DNA from: CAZIWX01 sp964543125
GTDB taxonomy: Bacteria; Fidelibacterota; UBA8477
Direction of reading: 5' to 3'
Assembly (NCBI GenBank): GCA_964543125.1
Contig: CAZIWX010000010.1
Span: 1 to 45,167 of the forward strand
DNA: 45,167 nt
Shown: positions 35,036-44,435 of the stretch, one piece after another
Layout of the letters: each line of letters starts with the position of its first letter
Position numbering within the stretch: the stretch's first letter is position 1
Notes under the pieces: generated by a model
What the model saw: the letters and a program-made list of their open reading frames with translations, nothing else
Database searches by the model: none
Told to the model about the DNA's origin: nothing
Position numbers and translations under genes: made by a program

Positions 35036-36595
35036 TTACGCTTTGAATTCTTTGATGATCTGCTCAACCTCAGCGTCTGTCAGACCCGAAGTGCCGTATA
35101 AAAGATCAGAAGTTGATTGAGTTTCCGGCACGCTGGCTTGTACCCCTGTCTGCCGGGGTGGTGGTAATTCTGTCCGCTTGGTTTTGACACGTCCCTTGCG
35201 GCTTTGGAAAGGACGGTCAATGGCGCTGTCCCGGGATCCGGTTTTATCCAACGGTTTGGTTTCATAGCCCAGCAGTTTCAAATTAATGAGGTGTTTGGCA
35301 GAAATATTCTCCATCGTAATGGAACCGCTACGTGTTCCACTGCCCAGGGTCATAGCCGGCGGTAATTCGGTTGTGTAACCCACCGAACCGTGTACTGATG
35401 AAGAATTAATGATCAACCGGCCCACGGGAAATTTATGGGCAAATTCAGCGATAAGATCTTCATCCCGGCTGTGGAAGGCCGCGGTATGCCCCATCCCGGC
35501 CATTTCGATCATGGTCAAGCCAAACTGAAAGGCCTGCTTGATAGAGTTAGCTTTTAATAATCCCAGAACCGGTGACAATTTTTCCTTGGAAAAGACTTCG
35601 TCCGGACCGACGTGCTCAATCGGAACGATAATAGCCCGCACTTTGGGTTCGACCTTGAAGCCGGCATTTTCTCCAATTTTCCAGGGATCCAACCCCACGA
35701 CCGCCGTATTGAGTTTTCCGTCGGGTTTGAACATCCAGGCTTTAAGTTTTGCTTTTTCAGCGTCGCTCACCATGTGAACCGGCAGTTGTTTCAGGGCCAA
35801 CCTGACCTGCCGTTCGACCCCGCTTTCGTAGATCAGCACCTGTTCGGATGAACAGATCACCCCATTATCAAAGCTTTTTCCGGCGATGATGTCGCGGACC
35901 GCTTTGGCAACATCGGCGGAACGCTCGATAATGGCCGGGACATTCCCCGGACCCACGCCAAAGGCCGGTTTACCGGATGAGTAAGCCGCTTTCACGATTC
36001 CGCGTCCACCGGTGGCGATGATGACATTGACATCTTTATGCTGCATCAGATGTTGGGCGCCGGGTATGCTGGGTGTCTGAATACTGCCGATAAGTCCCGT
36101 GGGGGCGCCGGCTTTTTCAGCAGCCTGTTTTAACACCTCTACGGCAGCAATAGTACTAATAGACGCACCGGGATGCGGGGAAGCGATGATGGCATTCCCA
36201 CCTTTAACGGCAATGATAATATTGTTCATAACCGTGGAGGTGGGATTGGTTGTGGGAATAATGGCAGCAACCACACCCATGGGTTCAGCCATGGTCATGG
36301 TTCGCTTCAATCGATCTCGCCGGATGACACCCACGGTTTTCAAATCCCTGATAGAATTCCAGACATCCCGTGTAGCAAACTGATTCTTAAGAATTTTATC
36401 TTCATAGCAGCCAAAACCGGTATCATCCACCGCGGCTCTTGCTAATGCCGCGGCGGCCCGAAATCCGGCATCCGCAATGGCTTTAGTAATTTTATTTACT
36501 TCAGCCTGGCTAAATTTTTGGAACTCCAACTGCGCCATTTTGGCCTGCTTTACCAAATCGCGCACTTCCTGAATCGATTGTAAGTCTTTGTCCAT
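35036..36595 (-). CDS. CoA-acylating aldehyde dehydrogenase with candidate microcompartment targeting tail
   Basis: 519 residues, acetaldehyde/propionaldehyde dehydrogenase (EutE/PduP/AdhE-N type). The catalytic Cys is C248 in FDNGVICSSEQ; TTNPTSTVMNNIIIAVKGGNA and GVGPGNVPAIIE are family motifs. It converts an aldehyde, CoA and NAD to acyl-CoA. The catalytic domain ends near 450. A Pro/Arg/Lys-rich linker follows (about 455-500), then the helix LTDAEVEQIIKEFKA at the C-terminus. Linker plus a short amphipathic helix is the form of bacterial microcompartment encapsulation peptides. No shell protein is in the window, so the targeting idea is untested. Confidence 0.93.
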   Translation of the reverse strand: MDKDLQSIQEVRDLVKQAKMAQLEFQKFSQAEVNKITKAIADAGFRAAAALARAAVDDTGFGCYEDKILKNQFATRDVWNSIRDLKTVGVIRRDRLKRTMTMAEPMGVVAAIIPTTNPTSTVMNNIIIAVKGGNAIIASPHPGASISTIAAVEVLKQAAEKAGAPTGLIGSIQTPSIPGAQHLMQHKDVNVIIATGGRGIVKAAYSSGKPAFGVGPGNVPAIIERSADVAKAVRDIIAGKSFDNGVICSSEQVLIYESGVERQVRLALKQLPVHMVSDAEKAKLKAWMFKPDGKLNTAVVGLDPWKIGENAGFKVEPKVRAIIVPIEHVGPDEVFSKEKLSPVLGLLKANSIKQAFQFGLTMIEMAGMGHTAAFHSRDEDLIAEFAHKFPVGRLIINSSSVHGSVGYTTELPPAMTLGSGTRSGSITMENISAKHLINLKLLGYETKPLDKTGSRDSAIDRPFQSRKGRVKTKRTELPPPRQTGVQASVPETQSTSDLLYGTSGLTDAEVEQIIKEFKA

Positions 36596-36768
36596 TCACC
36601 ACCCTGTTACATTTTGGAAAGTTTAATGGATTCGAACGAGGTTAGCAACATCAACCACCCGGCGTCTGCTGATTTTCTCCGCCGTAATGAATCCTGAACA
36701 AAGTTGCAGATCGATGGTAATTATTAATTTGGGTGACATCGAATTGGAAAAAGCAACCGAAGCAAACG

Positions 36769-38970
36769 ATGAAACTGTATTTCCGTAATTATAAAATCAT
36801 CCCCATTTGCTCGTTGCTGAATTTGCTCTATCCGGCGAATTTGTCCGCCACTGCTAAGCCGTTCAATATCGACAGTCTTGAAAAAAAGATCAACCAGGTT
36901 ACGGGATTGGAGCAGGCAGCGCTGCTCAATTCACTGTGTAAGCAGTTTCGAGTCATACAACCCGCCTTGGCGCTTGGTTATGGGCAACGAGCGTTAAAAC
37001 TGGCAACAAAGCTGGGGAACGCATTCGAAACCGGAAACGCACTTCACAATTTGGGGATGATCCACTATTTGCACAGCAATTATCAGGACGCTATTGGATA
37101 TTTTAAACCAGCGGTGACCATTCGTGACTCGATTGGTGATTTACGTGGTTATGGAAATTCTTTAGCCAGCATCGCCAATATTTACTATTTCTGGGGTGAC
37201 TATTACAAAGCCGTTGACAACTACGAGGAAATCCTTGATTTGCGGCTGAAAATAAAAGATGGGCGCGGGGTAGCAACCACTTTGGTTAATATGGGTAATG
37301 TTTACCGGGTTCGGGGCAATTTTGATAAGGCGCTTGAGCTGTACCTGCAGGCCATCGCGAAATCCGATAGCATTGGATTTGCCGAGGGTGAAGCCTGGAC
37401 TTTTTACAATGTAGCCGCACTCTACCTGCGCATGACGCAATATGACAAGGCGCTTGAGTACATCCAGCGAGCCTACCGAATTTACGAGCAATTGTCTGAA
37501 AACGCTAAGGGCATGGCGTTGTGTCTGAATGAAATCGGGACGATTTATGACGCCAAAGGCGAAAGTGAAAAGTCTCCCCTCTACTACGAGCGAGCATTGA
37601 AGCTTTACTCTAAACTAAAAGATTCGTACGGCATCGCCCACACATACACTAATTTTGGCAATTTTTATTATTCACATGGAGACTATCAGAAAGCTCTTGA
37701 ATATTTTCAATTATCCTCCGAACTGCGGAATATGATCCATGATCCCCTGGGGCGAATCCAGACGGCGCAGGCCATTGCCAAAACCTATTTTGCCTTATCC
37801 AAATTCACAATCGCGTTGCAATTTTATAAACAGGCGCAAGAGATTGCGCGTAAGGCTGATATGCTTTCGACCATGGAAACCAACTACATGGGAATGGCGC
37901 AGATCTACGCAACGAAAAATATTTATAAGTCTGCTTACGAGTTTTTTAGCGAATTTGACAATATCAGGGATAGCCTTTTTAATGTCCGGGTGACATCACG
38001 CATTGCTGATTTGCAAGTCAGATATGAAACCGAGCGTAGCCACCGCGAGAACGAGTTGCTCAGGAAAAATAACAAGATTCAGGAGCTTACGCTGGCCAAA
38101 GAACGGTATGTACGCTACCTTCTAATTCTTATTGCAATTGTTGGCTTTATCATCACCGTGTTTTTATTCCTCCGCTATCGATCCAGCCACCGGATGAACA
38201 GACGGTTGAAAACACAAAAAGAACAGTTGTCACAAGCCATGGCGCAACTTAAAAAACGCTAAGAGGAGCTTAAGGAGCTGAACGCTACCAAAGACCGGTT
38301 TTTCTCTATTATCTCCCATGATTTGCGTGGTCCAATGGCCGGTTTCTACCAATTGGCGGAAACCCTAACCCAGCAAATCGATGATTTGAATCCGGCTGAA
38401 ATAAAAGAGGCTCTGAATGGCATCCATTTCTCCGCAAAACACCTGTATAAACTACTGGAGAACCTACTGGAATGGGCACGCCTTCAACTGGGGCAGGCCG
38501 AGTTCAAACCGGTATTCTTTGACCTTGTAGAGACTTTAGCCGGTACCGTTCGTTTGTTGCAGACTCAGGCCAACCGGAAAGACATTATCCTAGAATTAAC
38601 TGAGCCAAATTCACCTATCTCGGTAAAAGGTGATGCAAATATGGTGGGAACGGTCGTACGTAATCTGATAAGCAATGCCATCAAGTTTACCCACCGCACG
38701 TGTAAAATCACTATTTCTTATAATTTAACTGACGATAATTTTGTTCAAATCAAGGTCGCCGATACCGGAACCGGGATGGATGAATCAACGCTGTCAAACC
38801 TGTTCAGTATTGGAAATTCACAGTCACATAGCGGTACTGAAAACGAACAGGGCACCGGGTTGGGACTGGTCCTGTGTAAAGAATTGGTAGAAAAACACGG
38901 TGGAATCATTACGGTTGATTCAGCACCAAACAAAGGGTCCGTTTTCCAGTTTTCTCTACCCCTGTGTTAA
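36769..38970 (+). pseudogene. TPR-sensor histidine kinase interrupted by an in-frame TAA
   Basis: One frame runs from the ATG at 36769 (signal MKLYFRNYKIIPICSLLNLLYPANLSA) to 38970, broken only by a TAA at 38260-38262 (codon 498). Before the stop are periplasmic TPR units (about 40-390), a coiled coil and a transmembrane helix (LLILIAIVGFIITVFLFL). After it come EELKELNATKD, the H box FFSIISHDLRGP (H517), the N box NLISNAIKFT, and GTGLGLVLCKELVEKHGG. Related kinases usually have Gln at that point (LKKRQEEL), so CAA to TAA is a simple explanation. As it stands the sensor half lacks its kinase. It could be a real mutation, a strain variant or a base error. Confidence 0.8.
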
Positions 38971-39040
38971 CGCCTCATTTCGGAGAATCCAGATCCTGTT
39001 TTTTCCTCATTTAAAGGTAATTGAGAATCCGATAGTGTCT

Positions 39041-39075
39041 GGATTCACGGTTTTATAACCGCGAATCCGCTTTAA
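39041..39075 (+). terminator. Possible terminator after the histidine kinase
   Basis: Stem GGATTC-A-CGGTT / AACCG-C-GAATCC (39041-39052 and 39057-39068) with one A-C mismatch and loop TTAT. The tail GCTTTAAT is only weakly T-rich on this strand. Confidence 0.4.
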
Positions 39076-39243
39076 TAAAAAAATACTTTTCCCCGTTGAT
39101 TAAGCGGCGCCGGACGGTCTAGGGTATTGTAATTTAAAGCTCTACTTAACTTCTTATTTCCGTGCTATTTAGCAACTATTTGCCATTGTTAACGGTATTG
39201 GCATATCCGTTGCAAACCTCCATTCCAGAATCCAGGAAGGCTT

Positions 39244-39564
39244 ATGATCAATACTTGTGAAATAACCCAAAGACTCACCCGCCTGGTATTCTCAATAAAT
39301 GTCGCGGCGGACATGATTGGTGGTTATAGCGCCGGCCTCGAAACCAGGCTTTCCCCGGCTCCCGGCCGCATGATAAAAGAATGTTCAGAAAACAACCGGC
39401 TCACCTGCCCGGCTGATACCTATACTTCCGGGTTCCGCCGGTCAATCCAAAACATACGCCGGGCCTGGTCCGAAGCAGAAGGCAGAGCGTGTGAAGTTTA
39501 TAAAATATTAACGCTTTATGGCAATCTGAAACTGTTTCTCAAAAGGCATTGGAAACGCGTATGA
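39244..39564 (+). CDS. Possible small hypothetical gene ahead of the molybdoenzyme
   Basis: 106 residues, not recognised. An AGGA sequence 6 bases before the ATG supports translation, and the stop overlaps the molybdoenzyme ATG at 39561 (ATGA). The sequence has four Cys, many Arg, and no clear fold. It may be a leader, a small redox-operon protein or a chance frame. Confidence 0.4.
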   Translation: MINTCEITQRLTRLVFSINVAADMIGGYSAGLETRLSPAPGRMIKECSENNRLTCPADTYTSGFRRSIQNIRRAWSEAEGRACEVYKILTLYGNLKLFLKRHWKRV

Positions 39565-41804
39565 GTAAACACGTAACCCGCCGTGAATTCATCCGGCTGG
39601 CCGGACTTGGTGCGGCAGGCTTAGCTCTGGCCAACCCCGTTCTGGATTGGGCTCACGGTGAAATTTTAACCAGGGACACCCTGGCCGGACTCTATTCCAA
39701 ACGAACGCCTACCTACTGCGAGGTTTGTTTCTGGAAGTGTGCCGGATGGGTTCATCACAATGAGAACGGTGAAATTTGGAAAATCACCGGAAACGCCGAG
39801 GATCCTCATAGTAATGGACGGTTCTGTCCGCGGGGCACCGGTGGGGTCGGCATGTACTATGACGAAGATCGCCTGAAAACCCCGTTAATTCGGACGGAAG
39901 CCCGTGGCAAACAGGTTTTCCGGGAAGCAACCTGGGACGAAGCTTACACCTACATTGCTGATAAAATGCAGCAGATCAAGGAAAAATGGGGGCCGGAATG
40001 CATGGCGCTCTTCACCCACGGGTCGGGGGGCCACTATCTGGGACATCTACTGCGTGCCTTTGGTTCCAACAATATCGCAGCTCCTTCGTATGCCCAGTGT
40101 CGTGGACCACGTGAAGTTGCTTTTATCGGAACCTTCGGCGAGGGTGTCGGCTCACCGGAACGCACCGACATTCGCGATACCCGCTGCCTGGTATTGATCG
40201 GCAGTCACATTGGTGAGAACATGCACAACGGGCAGGTGCAGGAGTTCAGCACGGCGATTGATAAAGGAGCTACCATTATCACTGTTGATCCGCGTTTTTC
40301 CACGGCTGCCAGTAAATCCAAATATTGGTTACCGATTAAGCCGGCGACCGACATGGCCTTGCTACTGGCCTGGATCCATGTACTGATTTACGATGACCTG
40401 TACGATAAAAAGTATGTGGAAAAATATGCTTATGGGTTTGACGAACTGAAGGCCCATGTTAAAAATTTCACACCGGAATGGGCTTACGGCATCACCACGC
40501 TCAAACCCCGGGTTATCCGTGAAACCGTGCGGGAAATGGCCAAAGCATCACCTGCGGTTATCGTCCACCCGGGTCGTCATGTAACCTGGTATGGTGATGA
40601 TACACAACGGGTGCGGGCGGTTGCTATTCTGAATACACTACTTGGCAGTTGGGGCCGGCGGGGCGGTTTTTATAATCCTGTAAAACCAAGTGTTCCGAAA
40701 CATGAACATCCCTCCTATCCAAAACCGGCGCGAGATTGGCGCCATGCTTTCCCGGGTAAATACAAATTGGCCGGTCTGGCGTTGGCGTCCGGATTATGTG
40801 ATGCCACGGTACCAAACGTGGAACGTGATTGCAGTGTCCGCGGCTGGATCGTAAACGGAACCAATCTGATTCAGACGCTACCTAACCAAAAAAATACGCT
40901 GGCGGCAATTCAGGCGCTGGAGTTGCTGGTCGTCATCGACACTATGCCTATGGAAATCACGGGCTATGCTGATGTCATTCTGCCGGAATGCACTTACCTG
41001 GAACGGTATGATGATCTACGAGTCAGCTCCCACCGGGAAGGCAGCTTTGCCTTACGTATTCCGGCGGCGGAGAAAAAATACAATACCAAATCAGGTTGGG
41101 AAATCGCCCGCGAACTGGGTATTAAGCTCGGATTAAAAGACTACTTCCCCTTTAAAAACCAGAAAGCTGAGCTGGATGACCAGTTAAAGAAAATGGGGCT
41201 CTCGTTAGCGGAGATGGAAAAGATCGGGGTAAAAAAGTATCCCCGACCCTATGACGATCTCTACCCGCTTGAAGGGCTTCCGGATTACGAATTCTGGACC
41301 AACACGGGCAAAATCGAGCTGTACGCCACTCAATTCGCCCTGGAGGGCTATTCTCCTTTACCGAATTACAAACCCCATGAAGAACCGCCTGACGGCTTTT
41401 ACCGCCTGATCTACGGCCGGGCGCCCATGCACACCTTCAGCCGCACGACTAATAATCCGAATCTGTTCGACCTGATGGATGAAAATGCGGTCTGGGTGAA
41501 TCCCAAAGTGGCAAAAGAATGGGGCCTGAAAACCGGTCAGAAAGTCTGGTTGGAAAACCAGGATGGCATCGTCAGCTCCACATTCATTAAAGTCCGTGTG
41601 ACAGAGCGGATTCGGTTTGATTCAGTTTACATGGTTCACGGTTTTGGCCATTCGAATAAAAAATTATCCCGTGCTAATGGACGTGGGGCCAGTGACTCGG
41701 AACTCATTACGCGAGTGCATGTGGATCCGGAAATGGGCGGAACGGGGATGCGCGGAAATTTCGTCACCTTCCGCTTTGAGCCTGCCGAGGAGGCTCCGGC
41801 ATGA
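39561..41804 (+). CDS. Tat-exported molybdopterin oxidoreductase (thiosulfate/polysulfide reductase catalytic subunit type)
   Basis: I use the ATG at 39561 rather than the TTG at 39549; the product is 747 residues. The leader TRREFIRLAGLGAAGLALA is a twin-arginine signal (R7, R8). A [4Fe-4S] site is formed by C53, C56, C60 and C89 (CEVCFWKC ... FCPRG). The Mo ligand is probably C180 in YAQCRGPRE, so this is not a Sec enzyme. The overall pattern fits the PsrA/PhsA/SrrA-type DMSO reductase family with a periplasmic catalytic subunit. The following ferredoxin and NrfD genes complete a quinone-linked complex. Thiosulfate, polysulfide or tetrathionate are possible substrates; the neighbouring sulfur genes favour one of these. 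Confidence 0.92.
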   Translation: MSKHVTRREFIRLAGLGAAGLALANPVLDWAHGEILTRDTLAGLYSKRTPTYCEVCFWKCAGWVHHNENGEIWKITGNAEDPHSNGRFCPRGTGGVGMYYDEDRLKTPLIRTEARGKQVFREATWDEAYTYIADKMQQIKEKWGPECMALFTHGSGGHYLGHLLRAFGSNNIAAPSYAQCRGPREVAFIGTFGEGVGSPERTDIRDTRCLVLIGSHIGENMHNGQVQEFSTAIDKGATIITVDPRFSTAASKSKYWLPIKPATDMALLLAWIHVLIYDDLYDKKYVEKYAYGFDELKAHVKNFTPEWAYGITTLKPRVIRETVREMAKASPAVIVHPGRHVTWYGDDTQRVRAVAILNTLLGSWGRRGGFYNPVKPSVPKHEHPSYPKPARDWRHAFPGKYKLAGLALASGLCDATVPNVERDCSVRGWIVNGTNLIQTLPNQKNTLAAIQALELLVVIDTMPMEITGYADVILPECTYLERYDDLRVSSHREGSFALRIPAAEKKYNTKSGWEIARELGIKLGLKDYFPFKNQKAELDDQLKKMGLSLAEMEKIGVKKYPRPYDDLYPLEGLPDYEFWTNTGKIELYATQFALEGYSPLPNYKPHEEPPDGFYRLIYGRAPMHTFSRTTNNPNLFDLMDENAVWVNPKVAKEWGLKTGQKVWLENQDGIVSSTFIKVRVTERIRFDSVYMVHGFGHSNKKLSRANGRGASDSELITRVHVDPEMGGTGMRGNFVTFRFEPAEEAPA

Positions 41805-42334
41805 GATACGCAATGGCAATCGATACGAAACGGTGTGTTGGGTGTAGTGATTGTGTCGTGGCCTGTCAAACGGAGAACCTTGTGCCCATTGGTTATTGCC
41901 GCGACTGGATCGTGGAAACCACAACCGGAACCTATCCGAAGCTTCAGATGGAAATTCGGTCTGAACGCTGCAATCACTGTTCAAATGCACCTTGCGTAAG
42001 GGCCTGTCCCACCGAGGCCAGTCATGTTGGACCGGGGGGTGTGGTGCTGGTTGATCGCGCGGAGTGTATTGGGTGTAAAGCCTGCATCGCTTCTTGTCCT
42101 TACGATGCGCGTTATGTGCATCCGGAAGGTTATGTAGATAAATGTACCTTCTGTATGCACCGGGTCGAAAAAGGTCAGGACCCGGCGTGTGTTGCGGTTT
42201 GCCCGACGCAGGCCATGACTTTTGGTGATATGGATGATCCCAAGAGTAATATCTCGAGACTGGTGAGCCGTCGCAAAGGGAAAACCCTGATTCCGGAAGC
42301 CGGTACCAAACCTAACATTTATTATTTGATTTGA
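41801..42334 (+). CDS. Four-[4Fe-4S] ferredoxin subunit (PsrB/PhsB-like)
   Basis: 177 residues with 16 Cys in four ferredoxin-type clusters: C12/15/18/22, C57/60/65/69, C89/92/95/99 and C115/118/130/134. This is the electron-transfer subunit between a membrane anchor and a molybdopterin catalytic subunit. It overlaps the upstream gene by 4 bases (ATGA) and precedes the NrfD-type gene by 8 bases, confirming a three-subunit operon. Confidence 0.95.
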   Translation: MRYAMAIDTKRCVGCSDCVVACQTENLVPIGYCRDWIVETTTGTYPKLQMEIRSERCNHCSNAPCVRACPTEASHVGPGGVVLVDRAECIGCKACIASCPYDARYVHPEGYVDKCTFCMHRVEKGQDPACVAVCPTQAMTFGDMDDPKSNISRLVSRRKGKTLIPEAGTKPNIYYLI

Positions 42335-42342
42335 GGTAACTG

Positions 42343-43284
42343 ATGGTGGAAGAAATCATTACCAGTGGTCGCATGACACCGGATGTTGATCCGATTCTCC
42401 ATGTTTGGGGTTGGGAAATTTCACTCTACTTATTCCTGGGGGGCTTCGTAGCCGGTATCCTTTTTTTCTCAGCCCTATTTACCCTGCGGAACAAACAAGA
42501 TCGTTACAAAATGGCGGTGAAAGCGTTACCTCTGACTGTACCGGTACTTTTGGCGATAGGGCTGGGAGCATTGTTTCTGGACCTGTCCCACAAACTTTAT
42601 TTCTGGCAGCTGTACACCAATATCCGTTGGGAATCGCCCATGTCGTGGGGCGCCTGGACGCTGCTCTTGGTGACTCCGTTGTCCATTTTATGGGCGGTAA
42701 CCTGGTTGGAGGAACTATTCCCAAATCTGGATTTGAAGGTTGCCTGGCTGAAAAAGGCGGTGCATATCCTGAAACAATATCGAATGCATCTGGCCTGGAT
42801 TTTGATCATTCTGGCCATCATTTTGGGGATGTACACGGGCATACTGCTGTCCGCCTTTAATGCCCGTCCATTCTGGAATAGCGCTATTATGGGTCCGCTC
42901 TTTCTAACATCCGGTCTCTCGGCGGCCGCGGCAGCGGCAACCTTGCTGGCGAAAGACCATGCCGAACGAAACATGTTCACTAAAATCGATCTCATGCTCA
43001 TCGCGGTAGAGCTCTTTTTCATTATCCATCTATTCATGGGATTCCTGGCCAGCACCCGGGTTCATATCCGGGCCGCCGAAATGTTCCTGGGCGGACAATT
43101 CACCGTGCCGTTCTGGATTTGGGTGGTGGGAATTGGTCTCGCTATTCCGGCCCTGCTGGAGATTTTGGAGTTAAAAAAACGCTATATCCCCACTTTCGTA
43201 CCGGCCCTGCTGGTAATTGCCGGCAGTCTGATGCTACGCTTTATCATCGTGGAGGCGGGCCAAGCCAGCCGTTGGCTGTATTAG
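42343..43284 (+). CDS. NrfD/PsrC-type quinone-interacting membrane subunit
   Basis: 313 residues with about eight transmembrane helices. The N-terminal GWEISLYLFLGGFVAGILFF, FLDLSHKLYFWQLYTN and MSWGAWTLL segments are typical of NrfD/PsrC. It binds menaquinol and passes electrons to the ferredoxin subunit, so the complex would act as a respiratory reductase (or, in reverse, as an oxidase). It lies 8 bases after the ferredoxin gene. Confidence 0.93.
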   Translation: MVEEIITSGRMTPDVDPILHVWGWEISLYLFLGGFVAGILFFSALFTLRNKQDRYKMAVKALPLTVPVLLAIGLGALFLDLSHKLYFWQLYTNIRWESPMSWGAWTLLLVTPLSILWAVTWLEELFPNLDLKVAWLKKAVHILKQYRMHLAWILIILAIILGMYTGILLSAFNARPFWNSAIMGPLFLTSGLSAAAAAATLLAKDHAERNMFTKIDLMLIAVELFFIIHLFMGFLASTRVHIRAAEMFLGGQFTVPFWIWVVGIGLAIPALLEILELKKRYIPTFVPALLVIAGSLMLRFIIVEAGQASRWLY

Positions 43285-43320
43285 TTCTAATAAATGACTT
43301 GAAGTGAAAGGTTTAAGACA

Positions 43321-43833
43321 ATGAATACCAAGTATATGAATCCCTATTTGGCGGGCTTTCTGTTGGGCTTCGTACTGCTCATGGCCTTCTTTTTTTCAGG
43401 CCGCGGCTTGGGAGCCAGTGGCGCGGTGAAACGGACGCTGGTCTACACGCTTGAAAAGGCGGCTCCGGCCCACACGGCGGAAAATCACTATTTTGGTAAA
43501 TACGTCGCTGATGGAGCCAACCCGCTCAATAACTGGCTGGCTTATGAAATGCTGGGAGTAGTTATAGGTGGTTTCATTTCAGGGGCCATCTCGGGACGAT
43601 TAAAATTGAAAATCGAACATTTCCCGGGAATTTCGTCCCGGCGACGCTTGGTTTTTGCCTTAGTGGGTGGTGTGCTTTTCGGCTTCGGCTCCCAATTAGG
43701 GCGGGGTTGCACCAGCGGTGCGGCACTTACCGGGATGGCGGTCCTCAGTCTGGGAGGTTTTATAACCATGGCGGCTATTTTCGGTACCGCCTTCGCGGCG
43801 GCTTACTTTTTCAGAAAAAATTGGATCGGATAA
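43321..43833 (+). CDS. YeeE/YedE (DUF395/TsuA-type) family half-transporter A
   Basis: 170 residues with four to five hydrophobic segments. The family signature GFGSQLGRGCTSGAALTGMA carries conserved C130. YeeE/YedE proteins include TsuA, a thiosulfate importer that uses conserved cysteines, and selenium-linked YedE. The bacterial single-chain forms are about twice this length, and here the adjacent gene supplies a second half. Uptake of a sulfur compound for or from the reductase is plausible. Confidence 0.88.
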   Translation: MNTKYMNPYLAGFLLGFVLLMAFFFSGRGLGASGAVKRTLVYTLEKAAPAHTAENHYFGKYVADGANPLNNWLAYEMLGVVIGGFISGAISGRLKLKIEHFPGISSRRRLVFALVGGVLFGFGSQLGRGCTSGAALTGMAVLSLGGFITMAAIFGTAFAAAYFFRKNWIG

Positions 43834-43843
43834 GGGGGTTAAT

Positions 43844-44434
43844 ATGGGACCTTTAGTTCCAAATGAAGTGATTGCGGCGAACTGGAATTTCCTGATCGCC
43901 TTTGTCATTGGTATCGGCTTCGGCTTTGTCCTGGAGCAGGCCGGATTCTCCAGCAGCCGGAAACTGGCCGGTATGTTTTATGGATATGACACGGTCGTCT
44001 TAAAAGTTTTCTTTACCGGTGCAATCACAGCCATGTTAGGTTTATTGTTTTTCAGCCTGTTTGACTGGATTGATCTAAATCTGGTGTATGTGAATCCAAC
44101 CTTCCTGTGGTCAGCTATCATCGGGGGCGTTATCATGGGAATCGGTTTTATCGCCGGAGGTTTTTGCCCCGGTACCAGTGTTTGTGCGGCCGCTATCGGT
44201 AAGATTGATGGCATGATCTTCGTCGTGGGCATTTTCCTGGGAATCTTCATCTTCGGGGAAGGATTCCCACTGTGGGAAAAGCTCTATTACGCGCAGAATA
44301 TGGGTGCCCCGAAAATCAATCAGGTTTTAGGCATTTCGGGTGGTGTCCTGGCGCTATTAGTAATCTTAGCGGCAGCGGCCATGTTTTGGATCGGTGAATG
44401 GGCGGAAAAAAAGTTCCCCCGGGAGGAGTATTAA
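43844..44434 (+). CDS. YeeE/YedE family half-transporter B
   Basis: 196 residues with about five transmembrane segments. The signature GIGFIAGGFCPGTSVCAAAIG contains C108 and C114, the second Cys element of the family. FGFVLEQAGFSSSRKLAGMFYG at the start is typical of the half. Ten bases separate it from half A, implying cotranslation and a heterodimer. Confidence 0.88.
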   Translation: MGPLVPNEVIAANWNFLIAFVIGIGFGFVLEQAGFSSSRKLAGMFYGYDTVVLKVFFTGAITAMLGLLFFSLFDWIDLNLVYVNPTFLWSAIIGGVIMGIGFIAGGFCPGTSVCAAAIGKIDGMIFVVGIFLGIFIFGEGFPLWEKLYYAQNMGAPKINQVLGISGGVLALLVILAAAAMFWIGEWAEKKFPREEY

Positions 44435-44435
44435 C

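Noticed and set aside
38323..38970. Independent short histidine kinase gene
   Set aside because: The only start is a TTG after the H box, so the product would lack the phosphorylated His. It is the 3' part of the interrupted kinase.
39561..41804. Possibility that the molybdoenzyme is a selenoprotein like some formate dehydrogenases
   Set aside because: The Mo-ligand position is an ordinary Cys codon (C180) and there is no in-frame TGA.
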